A stretch of DNA of 64,000 nucleotides from Maratus speciosus. Taxonomy: Eukaryota > Arthropoda > Arachnida > Araneae > Salticidae. The DNA lies in contig OZ010800.1 of NCBI GenBank assembly GCA_963932465.1, forward strand, positions 99,095,307-99,159,306. The letters run 5' to 3'. This document shows, piece by piece, positions 23,742 to 35,429 of this stretch; the first letter of the stretch is position 1, and each line of letters begins with the position of its first letter. The notes beneath the pieces were generated by a model. The model made no database searches. It was not told where the DNA came from and was given only the letters and a program-made list of their open reading frames with translations. A program made the position numbers and the translations under genes.

Positions 23742-26700
23742 TTATAAAAGCTTTTTTATGAAGGAATAACGTTTATTGAGAATATTGTAGTTTTCATTTA
23801 GCGCTGGAAAGTTTGCTGGATCCAGTAAAATTTTTTGGAAGTTTTTCCTTAAAGTTTTGCTTTTATTGAATTTGAAATGATTAGGTAAAAGAGAGCAATT
23901 CCCAAAAATATAATGTTGTACTGTTCCTCTAGCTTTGGTGCAGGAGCACATGTCCGAATTTAATTTGCCGATTTTATGTAAAAATGCAGGAAAACTGCCA
24001 TGGCCACTAATTGGTTTGTGTTTATGACGGCCGATTATCAACACGTGGGATATAGGCCCTGGGGGGAGTGCCCTTCGTGGAGGTCTTTCTAAGGGAACCT
24101 AACCCGTATTTACGCATGGAAAACCACGGCTTCGAAGAAAACCACGAAAACTCCGAAACGGTTAGGCCGACGGGCGCGAATGGGCACGGCCACTAATATA
24201 ATAGACTGACGATCTTGAAATGCAGATAAATTCTTTGTTTACTTTATCTAGAATTTTGTATGTATCACGTCCTTTTTCTGAGTGTTTCCAGATGTCTTGC
24301 CAGTCAAGGATAATTTTCTCCCGTATCTAATTTTTTTATTATTGAATCTGGGTATGGTATATATTGAATTTCATCGTAGTGGTCGTGTTTAATTGCGTTT
24401 TTAGCCAAGATGTCTGCACGTTCGTTCCCAACAGTTTCTATATGAGCTTTTGTCCATGCTATATTTATTAATTTTTGCGGGATTTTTTGAATTTCTGTAT
24501 AAATCTGTCTTATGATTATATTTCTTGGGAAAATAATTTTGAGGGCATCTAATGAAGATCTGCTGTCTGTCAATATAAGAACTGATGTGAATCTGGAGGT
24601 TGAAAACCATTCTATAGAATTTAATATTGCTTTAAGCTCTGCCTGATAGATTGAATTATGAGGATTTAGCCGTGCAGCACTATCATGGATAAAAGCATCG
24701 TTTAACATTACTGTAAAGGCACATGATGTCCCCTGCTCCATTAAAGAGCCATCTGTATATATCTTTATTTTGTTGTTACGAATCTGTGACTCCGTTATTT
24801 CTTCTATTATATTCAGGTTATTGATTTTGTAGTAATCCGGAAAACCAAACGTACTTTCCTTCAACATTAAATTATCCTTATTTATTTTCATTGATTGAAT
24901 TATTAAATTTCTTTTTCCCATTTTTGTCTGGTATGCCATGAATTCATTCTGGATTTTCGTAATGATTGGTGGTATGCCTGTTAAAACATTTAATGCTTCG
25001 TGTGAGATACTTCTGTAGGTTTTGATGACACTCATTAAACTCATTCTTTGTATTGTCTTTAATGTTCTAATACCACGACTGTTTAAATTAGGGAACCAAA
25101 TTTCATGTGCATACAACATTTGTCTTTCCACTACCGTCGTATACCACATCTTTTTTATTTTTGGATTAATTCCTTTCTGGTAATTTCCCAGAAATTTGAA
25201 GCTGGTCACGAACTGAGATATTCTTGCCTTTAAGTCTTCTAAGTGAATTTGAAATTTTAATTTTTGGTCAAAGATAATTCCTAAGTATGGTAGTGATTTT
25301 TCAATTTTAATTGTTTTATTTTTTAATTTAAAAATTGGATGTCTGTTATTTAATAGATTTCTTCCAAACAGTATGGCTTTTGTTTTTTCTTGTGAGATGT
25401 TCAGGTTTAGCCTGTTACAAATTTCTTCAAAACTTCGGATCTTATCGTTAGCATCTTTTCCCAAGCCAGTTCTTGTATTTCCCTTTACTAAGACCACGAA
25501 GTCATCTGCATAGACTACTAGTTCAGGAAATTTTTTAAGTAGTTCCTTAATAATGAAATCTGCCACTATTAACCATAGAAGCGGGCCTAAACATGAACCC
25601 TGCGGGCATCCCTTGAAACTGCGAATCCACTGAATGAAATCAAAATTGTTTGCTCCAATAAATCTTTCACTTATATAGTTTATGAGTAAATTTTTTAAAT
25701 ATCTAGGTAGTTCTGAATCTTCAATTAGTTCCGAGATCATATTCCAATCTATTGAATCAAAAGCTCCTTGGATATCAAATGATATTAGTCCTACATATTT
25801 ATTTTGCTGGAGAAGTTCCATTATTTGATCTTTTACTGATTGTAATGCCGTTAGTGTGCTTCTCTTCTCTCTGAAGCCATGTTGCTGGTTTGCTAAGAGA
25901 TTTCTGTTTTCTAGATAAGTTTGTGTACGAATTTTTATGACTCTTTCTAACACCTTACCCATCATTGGGAGTAAGGTTATTGGTCTGTATGACTTTGGAA
26001 TTCTTGGGTCTTTATTTTTCTTTCGAAAGAATATAACTACACCTTTCTTCCACGCCGTTGGAAAATGGCCAATCTGAAGACATTTATTGTAAAGGAGTAG
26101 CATCAGTTTTGGATATCGTTTAGTTAGATTCTTTATTATTTTTATGTCAATTCTATCATACCCTGGTGCTTTTTTAGGATTTTGTTGGCTGATAACATAT
26201 TTGAGTTCCCTCATATTGATTTTAATTTTGTCAAAATCTTCATTTGTAATAGGGTCCCGATTTATTCTCGAGTGGATTTGCTCTGTATCTGGATTCCCAA
26301 AATGATGATAGATTAGATTTTGTTGTATATCAAGAAATGAGTCCTCTGTTGCTGATGTTTCTAGTGTTGTGTGGATTAAATCGGTATTTTTTAGGTATTT
26401 TCCCTTCATTATTTTGAAAGCTGTGCCATATACACTTGTGGTTTGTTGACAGAATGAATACCATGAGTCTTGTTTAGCTTTCTTGATATGTAGTTTGTAT
26501 TCAGCCAATGCTTTTTTGTATTTTTTCCTGTACTGTTGATTTTCTAAGTCTCTTCGAAATCGTTTATGTAGTGCGTTAAGTCTACTACGCTCAATTTTGA
26601 GTTTGTCTGTGTACCAGTTGATATTTAGGTCTCTTTTTTGATTTTTCTTTTTAAGTGTCAAATTCATTAAATTTTACATGTGTATTTGGAAGTTGTTTAC

Positions 26701-27490
26701 CCATGTATCTAACTCCTCAGGAGTTGATATTTCTTGAAGTGTTGTCCATAATTCTTCTGCCTTTTTATCAAATTCTTTGTTGAATTTTTTAAAAGTTTCA
26801 TATTTGGTTTTAAATCTGTACAGATTTCGTAAGAGAGGTTCTAATTTCAATGTGAAGTTTATGTATCTGTGATCACTTAATTATGGAAAGTCCACTTCTA
26901 CTGCCCAAGAGTCGAGTAAGTCCTTCGTACTTAATCCACATAATGTAAGATCAGGGTTACCTTTCTTCTTTCCCAAGAAAATAGTTTTTTCTGCTTGTGG
27001 GTCATTCACTATTGTTAGATCTCTATTTGCAAGATAATCTAGTAGGATTTCACCTTTTGAGTTATTTCTGCTGTAACCCCAGGCCCTCAGATTGGCATTA
27101 AAGTCGCCTCCTAATACTAGATTAGTACAATTGTGAATGATATTTGACCAGTCCTTAAAATCTTTAGCTAGATCTCCTTTCGGCTTTGAGTATTGCGAAG
27201 CAAATTTAAAATTTTCTAACTTCGTTGTTACATTTATAAATACACTATTATCTGTTTGCAGAATCTTATTATGTACAAATAAGGGGTTGGCGATCAATAT
27301 TCACGCTGTTTTTAATGTTGATTGATATAAAGCCCAAGAAATCGGGATACCAGTAAAAGAGTTTTTGCTTCTATGGTAGTCCTGGATTAGTGCTATGTCA
27401 ATATTGTTCTGGTTCATGTATTTAATTAATTGAAAATTTGCTGCACGACAATTATTTAAGTTTATTTGGTTACTTTTATATCTTGTTGAT
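23742..27490 (-). pseudogene. LINE ORF2: endonuclease / reverse transcriptase / RNase H polyprotein, broken
   Basis: Reading down the minus strand, the apurinic-type endonuclease comes first (about 27490-26850), with LNNCRAANFQLIKYMNQ, VLGGDFNANLRAWGYS and SDHRYINF. The reverse transcriptase follows inside the 787-codon open frame 26667-24304, with RPITLLPMMGKVLERV, SFDIQGAFDSIDW, GCPQGSCLGPLLW and the catalytic YADD in VVYADDFVVL. RNase H follows in the same frame, with YTDGS, QAELKAI, LTDSRSS and NERADILAK; its four acidic residues are all present. A C-terminal Cys/His motif (CSCTKARGTVQHYIFGNC) ends the protein at 23742. In-frame stops occur near 27325, 26881 and 26690. A frameshift lies near 24304-24330 at an A run, and a 176-bp insertion interrupts the C-terminus. 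The RT/RNase H core itself is uninterrupted. RNase H plus endonuclease and CCHC ORF1 suggest the I/R1 group; the clade needs a tree. Confidence 0.93.
24012..24197. mobile_element. 176-bp insertion with 10-bp target duplication inside LINE ORF2
   Basis: GGCCACTAAT occurs at 24002-24011 and at 24188-24197, directly flanking 24012-24187. On the minus strand the ISG codons of the ORF2 C-terminus are read on both sides (YYISG before, ISGHGSF after), and removing the insert plus one copy gives a continuous frame of the expected C-terminus. The insert is GC-rich, has no poly(A) and no terminal inverted repeats, and introduces stops. It could be a short 3' fragment of another LINE or a SINE-like element. 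I do not know the family. Confidence 0.8.
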
Positions 27491-27551
27491 GTAATGGTGT
27501 ACCACCAAAGAAGTACGTGATGATGAAGCTTGGTTTTGATTATAAGTGCCT

Positions 27552-29041
27552 CTATCGGCGACTGGGAGGCAAAGCCTCCCTTGTATATTTTGGATATGTA
27601 TAATTATGGTTCTTTCTGTTCGAGTTTTCGAAGGTTCGCATTGTTATAGTTCTTATTTCTCCGTTTCTATCCTTTACTTCATCCTCTTTATATTTTATCT
27701 GATTATCACTTCTTCCATATCTGTTATTTGTATATTCTTTACTTTTTGTACAATTGTTGTCATATTTATTGTCATTTTCATATCTATTTCCTCTAATTCT
27801 GTTTTCAGAAGGTTGGTTTCCAATATGTTGGTCTTCTCTCTTATAGTTTCTTCTTGACATTTTTTCAATTTCGTCTTTGTTTTCTCTTGTTAGAGTCTTC
27901 ATATTCCGAAAGATTTCTTTTGATTTGTAGTATTCTTCCAGTCTTTTGTCTTTTTCATATTGGAAAATGGGACATTGTGGTGAATACGCTGGGTGATTGA
28001 CTTCGATTTTATTGTATCTTATACAATTTAATCATTTTGTTACTTTGTCTTCGCATTCACTAGTTTCATGTTTCCCCGAGCACTTGGCACACCTTGTCCG
28101 TAATTCGCACTGTGATTTGACATGGTTATTAAGTTCTTGACAGTTTGTGCATCGCATTACTCTGATATAAAATTCAACTCTAAAGACTTCATAAAAGAGT
28201 TTTACTTTACCCATTTTTACCATTTTCCTACAGTCGGCTGCTGGCGCTTCGACCACCCAATTGTTGTACGATGTTTTCTGAATTTCTATTGATTTAAGTA
28301 AGGTAAACGTTTCTAAATATTTTCTTTTAGTTAATTCATCTTCTAACTCTTCTTTAGTGATGTCTTTATTTATTTTCAGTAGTAATATTTTCATCGTTCT
28401 TTCTTCCGGATGTATGATTGTAAAGTTGTCTTGTTTATTTTCTAGTAACTTAGATATTGTGTCTATTTCTTTTTCTGAGGATTTTAGCTCTATATTATTA
28501 TTCGTGGTTTTTCTTATATTCTTGATTTCCGGAAGTTTGTCTGATTTTTTAGCCTCTTCTCGTATTATTTTTGAGACTTGTGAAATTTCTATATTCTCGT
28601 TCGGTATCAGAATGAGTTTTTTAATTTTTTTTTTTTTGTTTGCATCATTGGTTCTTGACGTGACCTTTCATTTTGAGGGTGTAATGCTTTTATTATTTCA
28701 TCTAATTTTTTAGTTTGATCTTTAAACTGCTTCTCCATGTTTTCTAACAGATGTTTCCTTAACTGTTCAGTTTGGTTCTATTGAGATTCGTAATAGATAG
28801 ATTGTAAGGTTTCTGTTTGTTTTTCACAATATTGTTGTAGTTTATGAATTTTCCCTTGCGTTTCGAAATTATATTGTTCCTGGTATGTCTGGAACGATGT
28901 GAACTTATTCTTCGAATTTCGTACTGTTTCTAATTCATTTAGGATTTTATCATGATAACTGTTTAAGGTTTCAGTGAGGTCTTGTGTGATTGAGAATATT
29001 GTTTTAATTGTTGCCGTTACTTCTATTGTTATTTTCTGCAT
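27552..29041 (-). pseudogene. LINE ORF1: gag-like protein with CCHC zinc knuckles, broken
   Basis: The frame starts MQKITIEVTATIKTIF at 29041 and its first 87 residues look like a coiled coil. An in-frame TAG at about 28778 is followed by continuing frame (NQTEQLRKHLLENMEKQFKD). A run of A residues near 28628-28641 shifts the frame. From 28394 the frame reads an RRM-like segment (KILLLKINKDITKEELEDEL) and then zinc knuckles with CTNCQELNNHVKSQC and CAKCSGKHETSEC. A stop at 28032 sits where a third knuckle begins, and the frame continues in phase with YSPQCPIF and an R/N-rich basic tail to the stop at 27552. ORF1 binds element RNA in this kind of LINE. Three lesions mean no full-length product. 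Confidence 0.85.
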
Positions 29042-29100
29042 GTCTAGCTGAAGAGTTGATTGTTGTTTCGGTGAGGTACTGTTTTGTTTCTTGTAGATTC

Positions 29101-29615
29101 TAGATAAGAACTAACAATTAAACACAACTTAAAAGTCATCGATACAAGCAAATAAAAATATGGGTAAGTAATATAAACAGTAATATAAAACATATTTTAA
29201 GCCAATTCCTACTTAGGTCAGTAAGATATTTTTTTCCTCCCATTCTTATTTCCTCTTGAATGGCGCTTAAAATGCCTTGATCAAGAAGAGGAGTCTCTCG
29301 GTCTTAAAATACCTTGATCAAAAAGAGGCATCTCTCGATTATTGAAATTAATTAATTTAATTTAATTAATGAATTAATATTAAAAAAAACTTGATTAACA
29401 TCAAGTGTCATCCACTTCAAGTTTAAAAAAATTATATGAGCTCGATTGGATGAATAATAAGTATTTTATTAACGATTGAAATTTTGAACAAGATATAGAT
29501 AGTGAGAGTGTGAGCTAATAGTATTAATTGGAAAAAAAAATAGTTTAACATTGATGAGAAATAATTAATTATTTCGCTTTTTACGCAGTCGGGTTTTTTG
29601 ATTTTTTTTAAAATT
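29101..29615 (+). repeat. Dispersed repeat R, copy 2, right part
   Basis: Matches copy 1 from about 20185 to 20690, beginning with the right target-site duplication of the LINE and ending in CAGTCGGGTTTTTT. Confidence 0.85.
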
Positions 29616-30118
29616 TAAATGTTTATTATCTCCAATCCCTTTCATATTACTTAAGGACTTTAGGAGTCTCAAATAAAGTGACATCCGATTTTAAAATAAC
29701 GCTTAATCACCAAAGTTATAGTCATGAAGTGCAATATTAAGGAATTAAATTGAATGAATGTAGCTATCATTCGTAAACAAATTACTATATTTCTAGTAAT
29801 AATTTTTGTATATAAAATGAATGCATAGATTTGTATAGTAGTTGAGGTTGACCTTATATTAAAATAATGATTAGTTTTGCATCATTTAAAAAGGGCTTAG
29901 TTAATTTTTGAATATAAATTTCTTACCCTTTATTATTTTACTTAAAAAAAAAAAAAAAAAAAAAAAAAACTTTTTTTAAAATGATGCTACATGTATGTAG
30001 GAAAGGATTTTTTTTTATGTCGATCATAATTTATGTAGCTTGGAATTAAAAAAAAAAACATATTCATACATTGAACGTCCACCACCTCTCTTTAATAACC
30101 TACGTTTGCACTGTACAT
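29616..30118. other. Spacer with poly(A) tract
   Basis: A run of 27 A residues lies at about 29944-29970, followed by T residues. No gene is visible. The run is not next to any element end that I can define. Confidence 0.5.
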
Positions 30119-30890
30119 TAGGGTGGAACGGCAAAAAAATATTTTTAATTTTGATATGTAATAGAGATAGAAAGTTCTCTAATGCCTTTCTTAAGACAGT
30201 GTTAAAATATTTTAACAAACATAATAGATTTATAGGTGCCGCAAAAGACTTGAATATATGTATTTTTAAGTAGATTTTACGAATTTAGATAAATTTACTT
30301 TAGTAAGAAAAAAAACATTTTAAATACCAAATGCCAATTTTCAATTTTTAAATAATACATATACACTACTTTACAGTAGATATTTACAGTTTTATACAGC
30401 ATACATTTAATATTTAAGCTACTAAATCTTGCATCTTTTAATTTACATTTTTTAGATTTTAGCAGTATTTCGTAATAACATTTCGATTAACCTTACTTTT
30501 AACTTAAAAACGCAGCAAAACATTTTTTAGTTCTGAAAATTAATAGTCAAAAGGAGAACAGTACTTGTTTTGAAGTGACCTTGATTCAGGTGCCTTGATT
30601 ATTGCCTGATGTAGGGTGGCGGAAGAGGAAGAGAATCATGTAGTTGTAGCAATGGTCTGGTCACATGTTTCTGTCATGTGTTTCAAGTGTTCATGGTTTC
30701 TGTCACCAGTCAGTGCGGGCAAACGAATCGTTTGAGTAACAAATATTTTTATGCTGTTCTTTACTGGATTTTGCTTTGTTTCTGAATATGTCAGCTAGAA
30801 TATTAGTATAATAATTTATTAGTTAATACTTTATCTTTAGTGTGATGACAGTGTCAAGACGAGTTCAGACCAGACAAAAGTTAGAATGCC

Positions 30891-33135
30891 CAATTTTTGC
30901 GTACCCTAAACAAATAAGTGATTTAAGTCTTTCAACATATTCTGAAATTTGAAATATTATGTGCATATTCGATATAAGCTGAAACCAGACAAAACATCAA
31001 AAGAACCAACGGTTTGTGAAATACTTGATATTCTTATTACGAAAGTTGAATTTTGGTTGAAAACACCTATTCCTGTAGTATCTTGCACTTGCATGTTACA
31101 AATGGGAAAACATATCATGATAAATATAGGATTATTTTAAGATCAAAAGGTAGAAAATGTACAGAAAAATATGATTTAATTTCAGCAAAGTTTTAAATTA
31201 AAGCAAACGTCTTTGTGATGTAGCAGCCTGTAAGTACAAAAATTTTATGTCTGTAAGTACGAAAAAAGAAAAGAAGTACCTAAACTTGAACAATTTTTTT
31301 TTACTTGATCAAAGTACAGTGAGAAACATGTGTATAAGTGAAGTCGATAAAGTTATTTCCAAGGTTTTAACACAAAGAGAAGAGAGGAAGCGACAGGTAA
31401 TACAGGAACAATTAAAGCACAAGGACAATCATAAATTAATTGTTAAGGCTACAAGAAAAGCTGAAAATGATGCCATTCAATCAGATTCTGAGCGAATATC
31501 TAAAGGAAACTTAACATGCAATCGCAAAAATTCCTCTACTTATTTTTTGGATTCAACTACATGCGAGCAAATGTGAGTAGAAATTCCAACAGTAGCACTT
31601 GTCTGTGACCAAACTGGGGTTTCAGACAGAGTTGCCGCTACTATCGCAAGTGCTGTTCTTAAATATGATTGAGTGATTACAGAGGAAAACAAAAGTAAGG
31701 TAATTGACAAGTTGAAAATTCGAAAAGAGAGAGCCAATACTCTAACAAAACAGATAGTAAGAAGCCTTAACCAAGTTGGAGAAAACATAGGTTTGTTTTT
31801 CGATGGAAGAAAAGATAAAATATTTGTGGAAGATAAAAAAGGAAAATAATTTTACATAAATACCGTCATCAAAGATCACATCCCTTTAGTAAAAGTGCCC
31901 AATTCATCCTTTCTAGGACATATAACCACTGCTTTTGGAACAGGTGAAGCTATAAAAAATGGCATAACAGCCTAATTTAATGGTAACAATCATTTGAACA
32001 TATCATCTGTAACTGATACTGGATGTGATGGGACAGCCACAAACAATGGAGTTAATAACGGTGTGATTGCTTTAACAGAATAAGATCTAAATAAGCCACT
32101 ACAGTTGCTGATATGTTTGTCGAAAACATAATATAATTAGCTTAATAAATTTCTAAAAAAATAAACTTAAATAAATTAGTCGAAAAAACAAAGGGCCCTA
32201 ATGAATTTGGCGGGGCTTTAGGCAAACAACTTGAAAATTGTAACGAACTTCTAGTTTTTAAGTTCTTGTCTTTACAACACAACCTTCCTAATGTTGAAAT
32301 AATTTAAGATTTGAACACAGACCAAAAATATTTACTTGAAATGTGCACATAAATCTTAAGTGTTGCATGGTTTCCAGATCTGTCCTTAGAAAAAAAAAAA
32401 AAAAAAAAAAAAAAACAGGAAATTTGACTCATTTTTGATGGCTTACGTTAGCAAGTCGAATTCTTCGGTTATATGTTGGAACAGATAATCCTTCAGATAA
32501 CCTTAAAGCTTTAACAGAGTGTAACTATATAAAGTGTATTCCCCCATCTTGTTCCATATTAAGCTTAAACCATCATGTGTAAATGGTTCGAAACTTTTTT
32601 GGAAACTGATAAAATTTTCACGTTACCTTTGTGAGCAACATCTAAAAATAATTGACTCAGTAATTCAGAGAAATAGTTATTACGCTCACCCAGAAAACGT
32701 GCTTCTCTGTATGTTAAGTGATGAGAGAAAGTACAATAGAGAGTTGGGTCTTCGCCGACTTCTAAAAGCAAGATTCGAAGAAAAGAATGGCGTCGAAAAG
32801 TTGGTGGTCCCCAAGCTCAATTTTCATGCTGAAGATTACATTGATATAAGTATGTGGGCTGATACAGCAATCACAGAGCTTCCAATGACAAAATACATAA
32901 CTGATGAGCATTTAAAAATGTATATGTGAAGTAAGAGTAACGAGTTGCCAGTCGCTATCTACAGATTTCCCTCGTTTACACTGTAATACATAAGCAGTAG
33001 AAAGAGTTATAAAGCTTGTGATAGAGTCATTAATAAGTGTCTGTGGTCCTGAAGCAAGAGAAGGCTTTATTAAAGAAAAAATTGCTTCGCAAAAGATGAT
33101 GCCAAGATTTGAAACCAAAAAACATTTTATCTAAT
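30891..33135 (+). pseudogene. Degraded transposase of an unnamed arthropod-wide family
   Basis: In order along the plus strand: YKLKPDKTSKEPTVCEILD (31000), DVAACKC (about 31220), LNNFFLLDQSTVRNMCISEV (31275), VALVCDQTGVSDRVAATIAS (31595), LFFDGRKDKIFVEDKKGK (31795), FLGHITTAFGTGEAIKNGIT (31915), DTGCDGTATNNGVNNGVIAL (32020), GPNEFGGALGKQLENCNELL (32190), KVYSPILFHIKLKPSC (32530), QRNSYYAHPENVLLCMLSDE (32665), LPMTKYITDEHL (32880) and IASQKMMPRFETKK-like sequence at 33090-33120. The order matches uncharacterised proteins that I remember from arthropod and cnidarian genomes. FDGRKD and GCDGTATN are plausible DDE-type acidic positions. Stops, frameshifts and an A run break it in many places. 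I cannot give a superfamily name. Confidence 0.7.
32391..32416 (+). repeat. A-run inside the transposase remnant
   Basis: A run of about 24 A residues interrupts the transposase just upstream of its KTGNLTHF-like block. It may be expansion of a lysine-codon A run and not an insertion, since no duplicated flank is seen. Confidence 0.6.
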
Positions 33136-33836
33136 AAGCAAGGAAATTTAAAAACAAAATCAATATGAAACTAATAATTTGATGGAATATTCTAATTATT
33201 CTTGAATATTTGTTTTGTTTCAATAACACTGGTTATTAATTATGTCATGACATTTGTTCTATTTTGTTGTTAATGTTTATGTTGCATGTTTGTGTTTAAT
33301 CCCTTTCCAAATAATCTTAAAAAGAAAAGGACCCAAACAACTGGTTAGTTTATTTTTATTAATAATTAGTTATTTTTAAAAGTTTTACATGTTATTTAAA
33401 AAACTGTGTTTGAAAAGCTATTTGTAAGCAAAAAAGTAACTACAACAGTTATATTCAAACTGATATTACATCATTTTTTTGAAAAAAAGCTCATTTCTTT
33501 TACTTTTTCAGAAAGTAAATGCATAAATTTAGATCAATTAAACTTAATATTATTATTGTTATAGTAAATAAGCATCTACAGATTGCTGTTACAAACAATA
33601 TTTTATTTTTAAAATATAACAATAAAACAGTGAAAAAAAATATAATTTTATGTTAAATTTGAACTTTTTATAAAAAAATCCTTATTTTTAAAGCTCTTGC
33701 GGCACCTCAAGATATCCATTTAGAAAGACAAAACTTCGTAGTTTTATTGCTAACATACAAAGTCAACTCTCAATTGCTAATAAAAAACTATTTGTTGAAA
33801 AAAAATATTTTGCCCTATTCTTTCGTTCCACAGAAG

Positions 33837-34585
33837 TTCCAAGAGGGTATATAAAGCCTAAATAATATAAAATATTGCTATTCTGTATAAATCTCTGTTT
33901 AATCTTACCCTAATTTGTTTTTATGAACTTAATTCGGTACTGAAAATAAAAGTAGTGCATATTTAAACTTCATTTGACATTTCATAAAACTAAATTCAGC
34001 GTGGTAATAATCTTTTCTTTTTTCAGTGCAGTTAAAACAAAACACTTGTTCAGAGTGTAAACTTGGCATTGTGCTAAATGCGCTTCGAAAGGTGGTCTCA
34101 AATGTGCAACGCCGCCTTGGTCCGTGCCGCGTTTTTCCAGATATGTTTTTAAATAACTTTTGAAGACACTGGAGGCATATTTAGAGATGCAGTCAATGGA
34201 AACTAGTCGCGAATCTTATAGTATTTATGTGATTAATTCTAATTAAATTAGTCTGTTTTGAACAACTGACGTTTATTGCTTATGTATTGTTACTGGGCAT
34301 TGCATTACACAAATATATCATTAAAATTTGTTAGGTAGGCTTTAAAAGCTTATGGTACATAGAGTTTGCCTCCCCAGTCATTATGGATGTCAAAACGTCC
34401 GTAGATTTAAGGGTTAATATCTGGGCTAATTACCGACGAATTTTTTCAAAAATCATTATTAATAATACTTTTATGCTTCTGTTGCCATAGGTACCTCCAG
34501 CGTTGCTCAACACTTTAGCTGAATGCCTGCAAATAGAAATTTGTGTGTAACGGAAAAATGCCATTTTCCCATAAACTATGAGAGA
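33837..34585. other. AT-rich spacer, nothing recognised
   Basis: No frame, repeat partner or motif that I can support. Confidence 0.4.
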
Positions 34586-34702
34586 TAGATTAAGTAAAAT
34601 AATGCTAAAAAGTGATAAAATATCTTTATTAAGTATTACAAATGAAAATCAAATTTTAAAGTAATTGCTTAAAAGGCGCAAAGGCCAACATAGTGAAAAA
34701 GA

Positions 34703-34773
34703 TTCCAAGCCGGGACTCGAACCCGGGCCATCAGTATAGCGCACTGACGTTCTACCGACTAAACCACTTGGAA
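34703..34773 (-). tRNA. tRNA-like sequence, array unit 1
   Basis: On the minus strand the acceptor ends TTCCAAG and CTTGGAA pair perfectly over seven bases. The T-arm is a perfect five-pair stem (CCGGG/CCCGG) with loop TTCGAGT. The D-arm stem is GTTT/GAAC and the anticodon stem TCAGT/ACTGA is perfect. The loop GCGCTAT would place GCT as anticodon, but position 33 is C and not U, and the short variable region does not suit a serine tRNA. The fold is far better than chance. Decoding is doubtful; Pol III transcription is plausible. Confidence 0.5.
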
Positions 34774-35030
34774 CGATACCTAGCTCGGAAAATTTCTCAC
34801 TATTATATGTTGGCAAGGCTACAAACGCAGCACAAGATGGAATATTTATCGTGAGTCACCGACCTGGGACAAACACGAAACATAATTAAATCCAGCATTG
34901 ATAGAAACTATATTAATACATGGAAAATATTCCAGAGAGAAAACATTCGCCTTGCATACAATATTACAAATGAAAATCAAATTTTAAAGTAATTGCTTAA
35001 AAGGCACAAAGGCCAACATAGTGAAAAAGA

Positions 35031-35101
35031 TTCCAAGCCGGGACTCGAACCCGGGCCATCAGTATAGCGCACTGACGTTCTACCGACTAAACCACTTGGA
35101 A
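35031..35101 (-). tRNA. tRNA-like sequence, array unit 2
   Basis: Identical in the core to unit 1, with the same perfect acceptor, anticodon and T stems and the same atypical loop. Confidence 0.5.
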
Positions 35102-35358
35102 CGATAACTAGCTCGGAAAATTTCTCACTATTATATGTTGGCAAGGCTACAAACGCAGCACAAGATGGGATATTTATCGTGAGTCACCGACCTGGGACAA
35201 ACACGAAACATAATTAAATCCAGTATCGATAGAAACTATATTAATACATGGAAAATATTCCAGAGAGAAAACATTCGCCTTGCATACAATATTACAAATG
35301 AAAATCAAATTTTAAAGTAATTGCTTAAAAGGCGCAAAGGCCAACATAGTGAAAAAGA

Positions 35359-35429
35359 TTCCAAGCCGGGACTCGAACCCAGGCCATCAGTATAGCGCAC
35401 TGACGTTCTACCGACTAAACCACTTGGAA
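35359..35429 (-). tRNA. tRNA-like sequence, array unit 3
   Basis: Same as units 1 and 2 except that the T stem has one change (CCTGG for CCCGG on the minus strand side), so one pair is weakened. Confidence 0.45.

Larger units (their letters stand above)
22571..29100 (-). mobile_element. Full-length LINE (RNase H-bearing, I/R1-like), 6.53 kb, decayed
   Basis: The element lies on the minus strand and runs 5' to 3' from 29100 down to 22571. It splits repeat R copy 2. The 16-bp sequences TAGATAGGAACTAACA (22555-22570) and TAGATAAGAACTAACA (29101-29116) differ at one base and form the target-site duplication; copy 1 has this sequence only once. Order of parts is a 5' UTR of about 59 bp, ORF1 (gag-like with CCHC knuckles), ORF2 (endonuclease, reverse transcriptase, RNase H, C-terminal Cys/His motif), and a 3' UTR of about 1.2 kb with tandem repeats and a GC-rich end. 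There is no poly(A) tail. The copy is complete at both ends but carries several stops, frameshifts and an insertion. Confidence 0.92.
30119..33836 (+). mobile_element. DNA transposon with short TIRs, transposase of unplaced family, degraded
   Basis: The left end (about 30121) reads GTGGAACGGCAAAAAAATAT. The right end, inverted, begins GTGGAACGAAAG and reaches GGGCAAAATATTTTTTTTC after an extra ten or so bases. A second block, AGGTGCCGCAARAG, occurs inverted about 100-120 bp in from each end (30234 and 33697). These matching ends bracket a decayed transposase reading left to right. I could not define a target-site duplication, so the outer boundaries are good to about 10 bp only. Confidence 0.7.

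Noticed and set aside
24012..24187. Intron in LINE ORF2
   Set aside because: A GT...AG reading does not restore the coding frame correctly, whereas removal with the 10-bp duplication does. LINE copies come from processed RNA, so insertion is the simpler account.
27546..28713. Plus-strand frames of 103 and 118 codons rich in F, I and S
   Set aside because: Antisense shadows of LINE ORF1, which is supported by zinc knuckles on the minus strand.
34703..35429. Functional serine tRNA genes
   Set aside because: The fold is good, but U33 is replaced by C and the variable region is too short for tRNA-Ser. I kept them as tRNA-like with moderate confidence.
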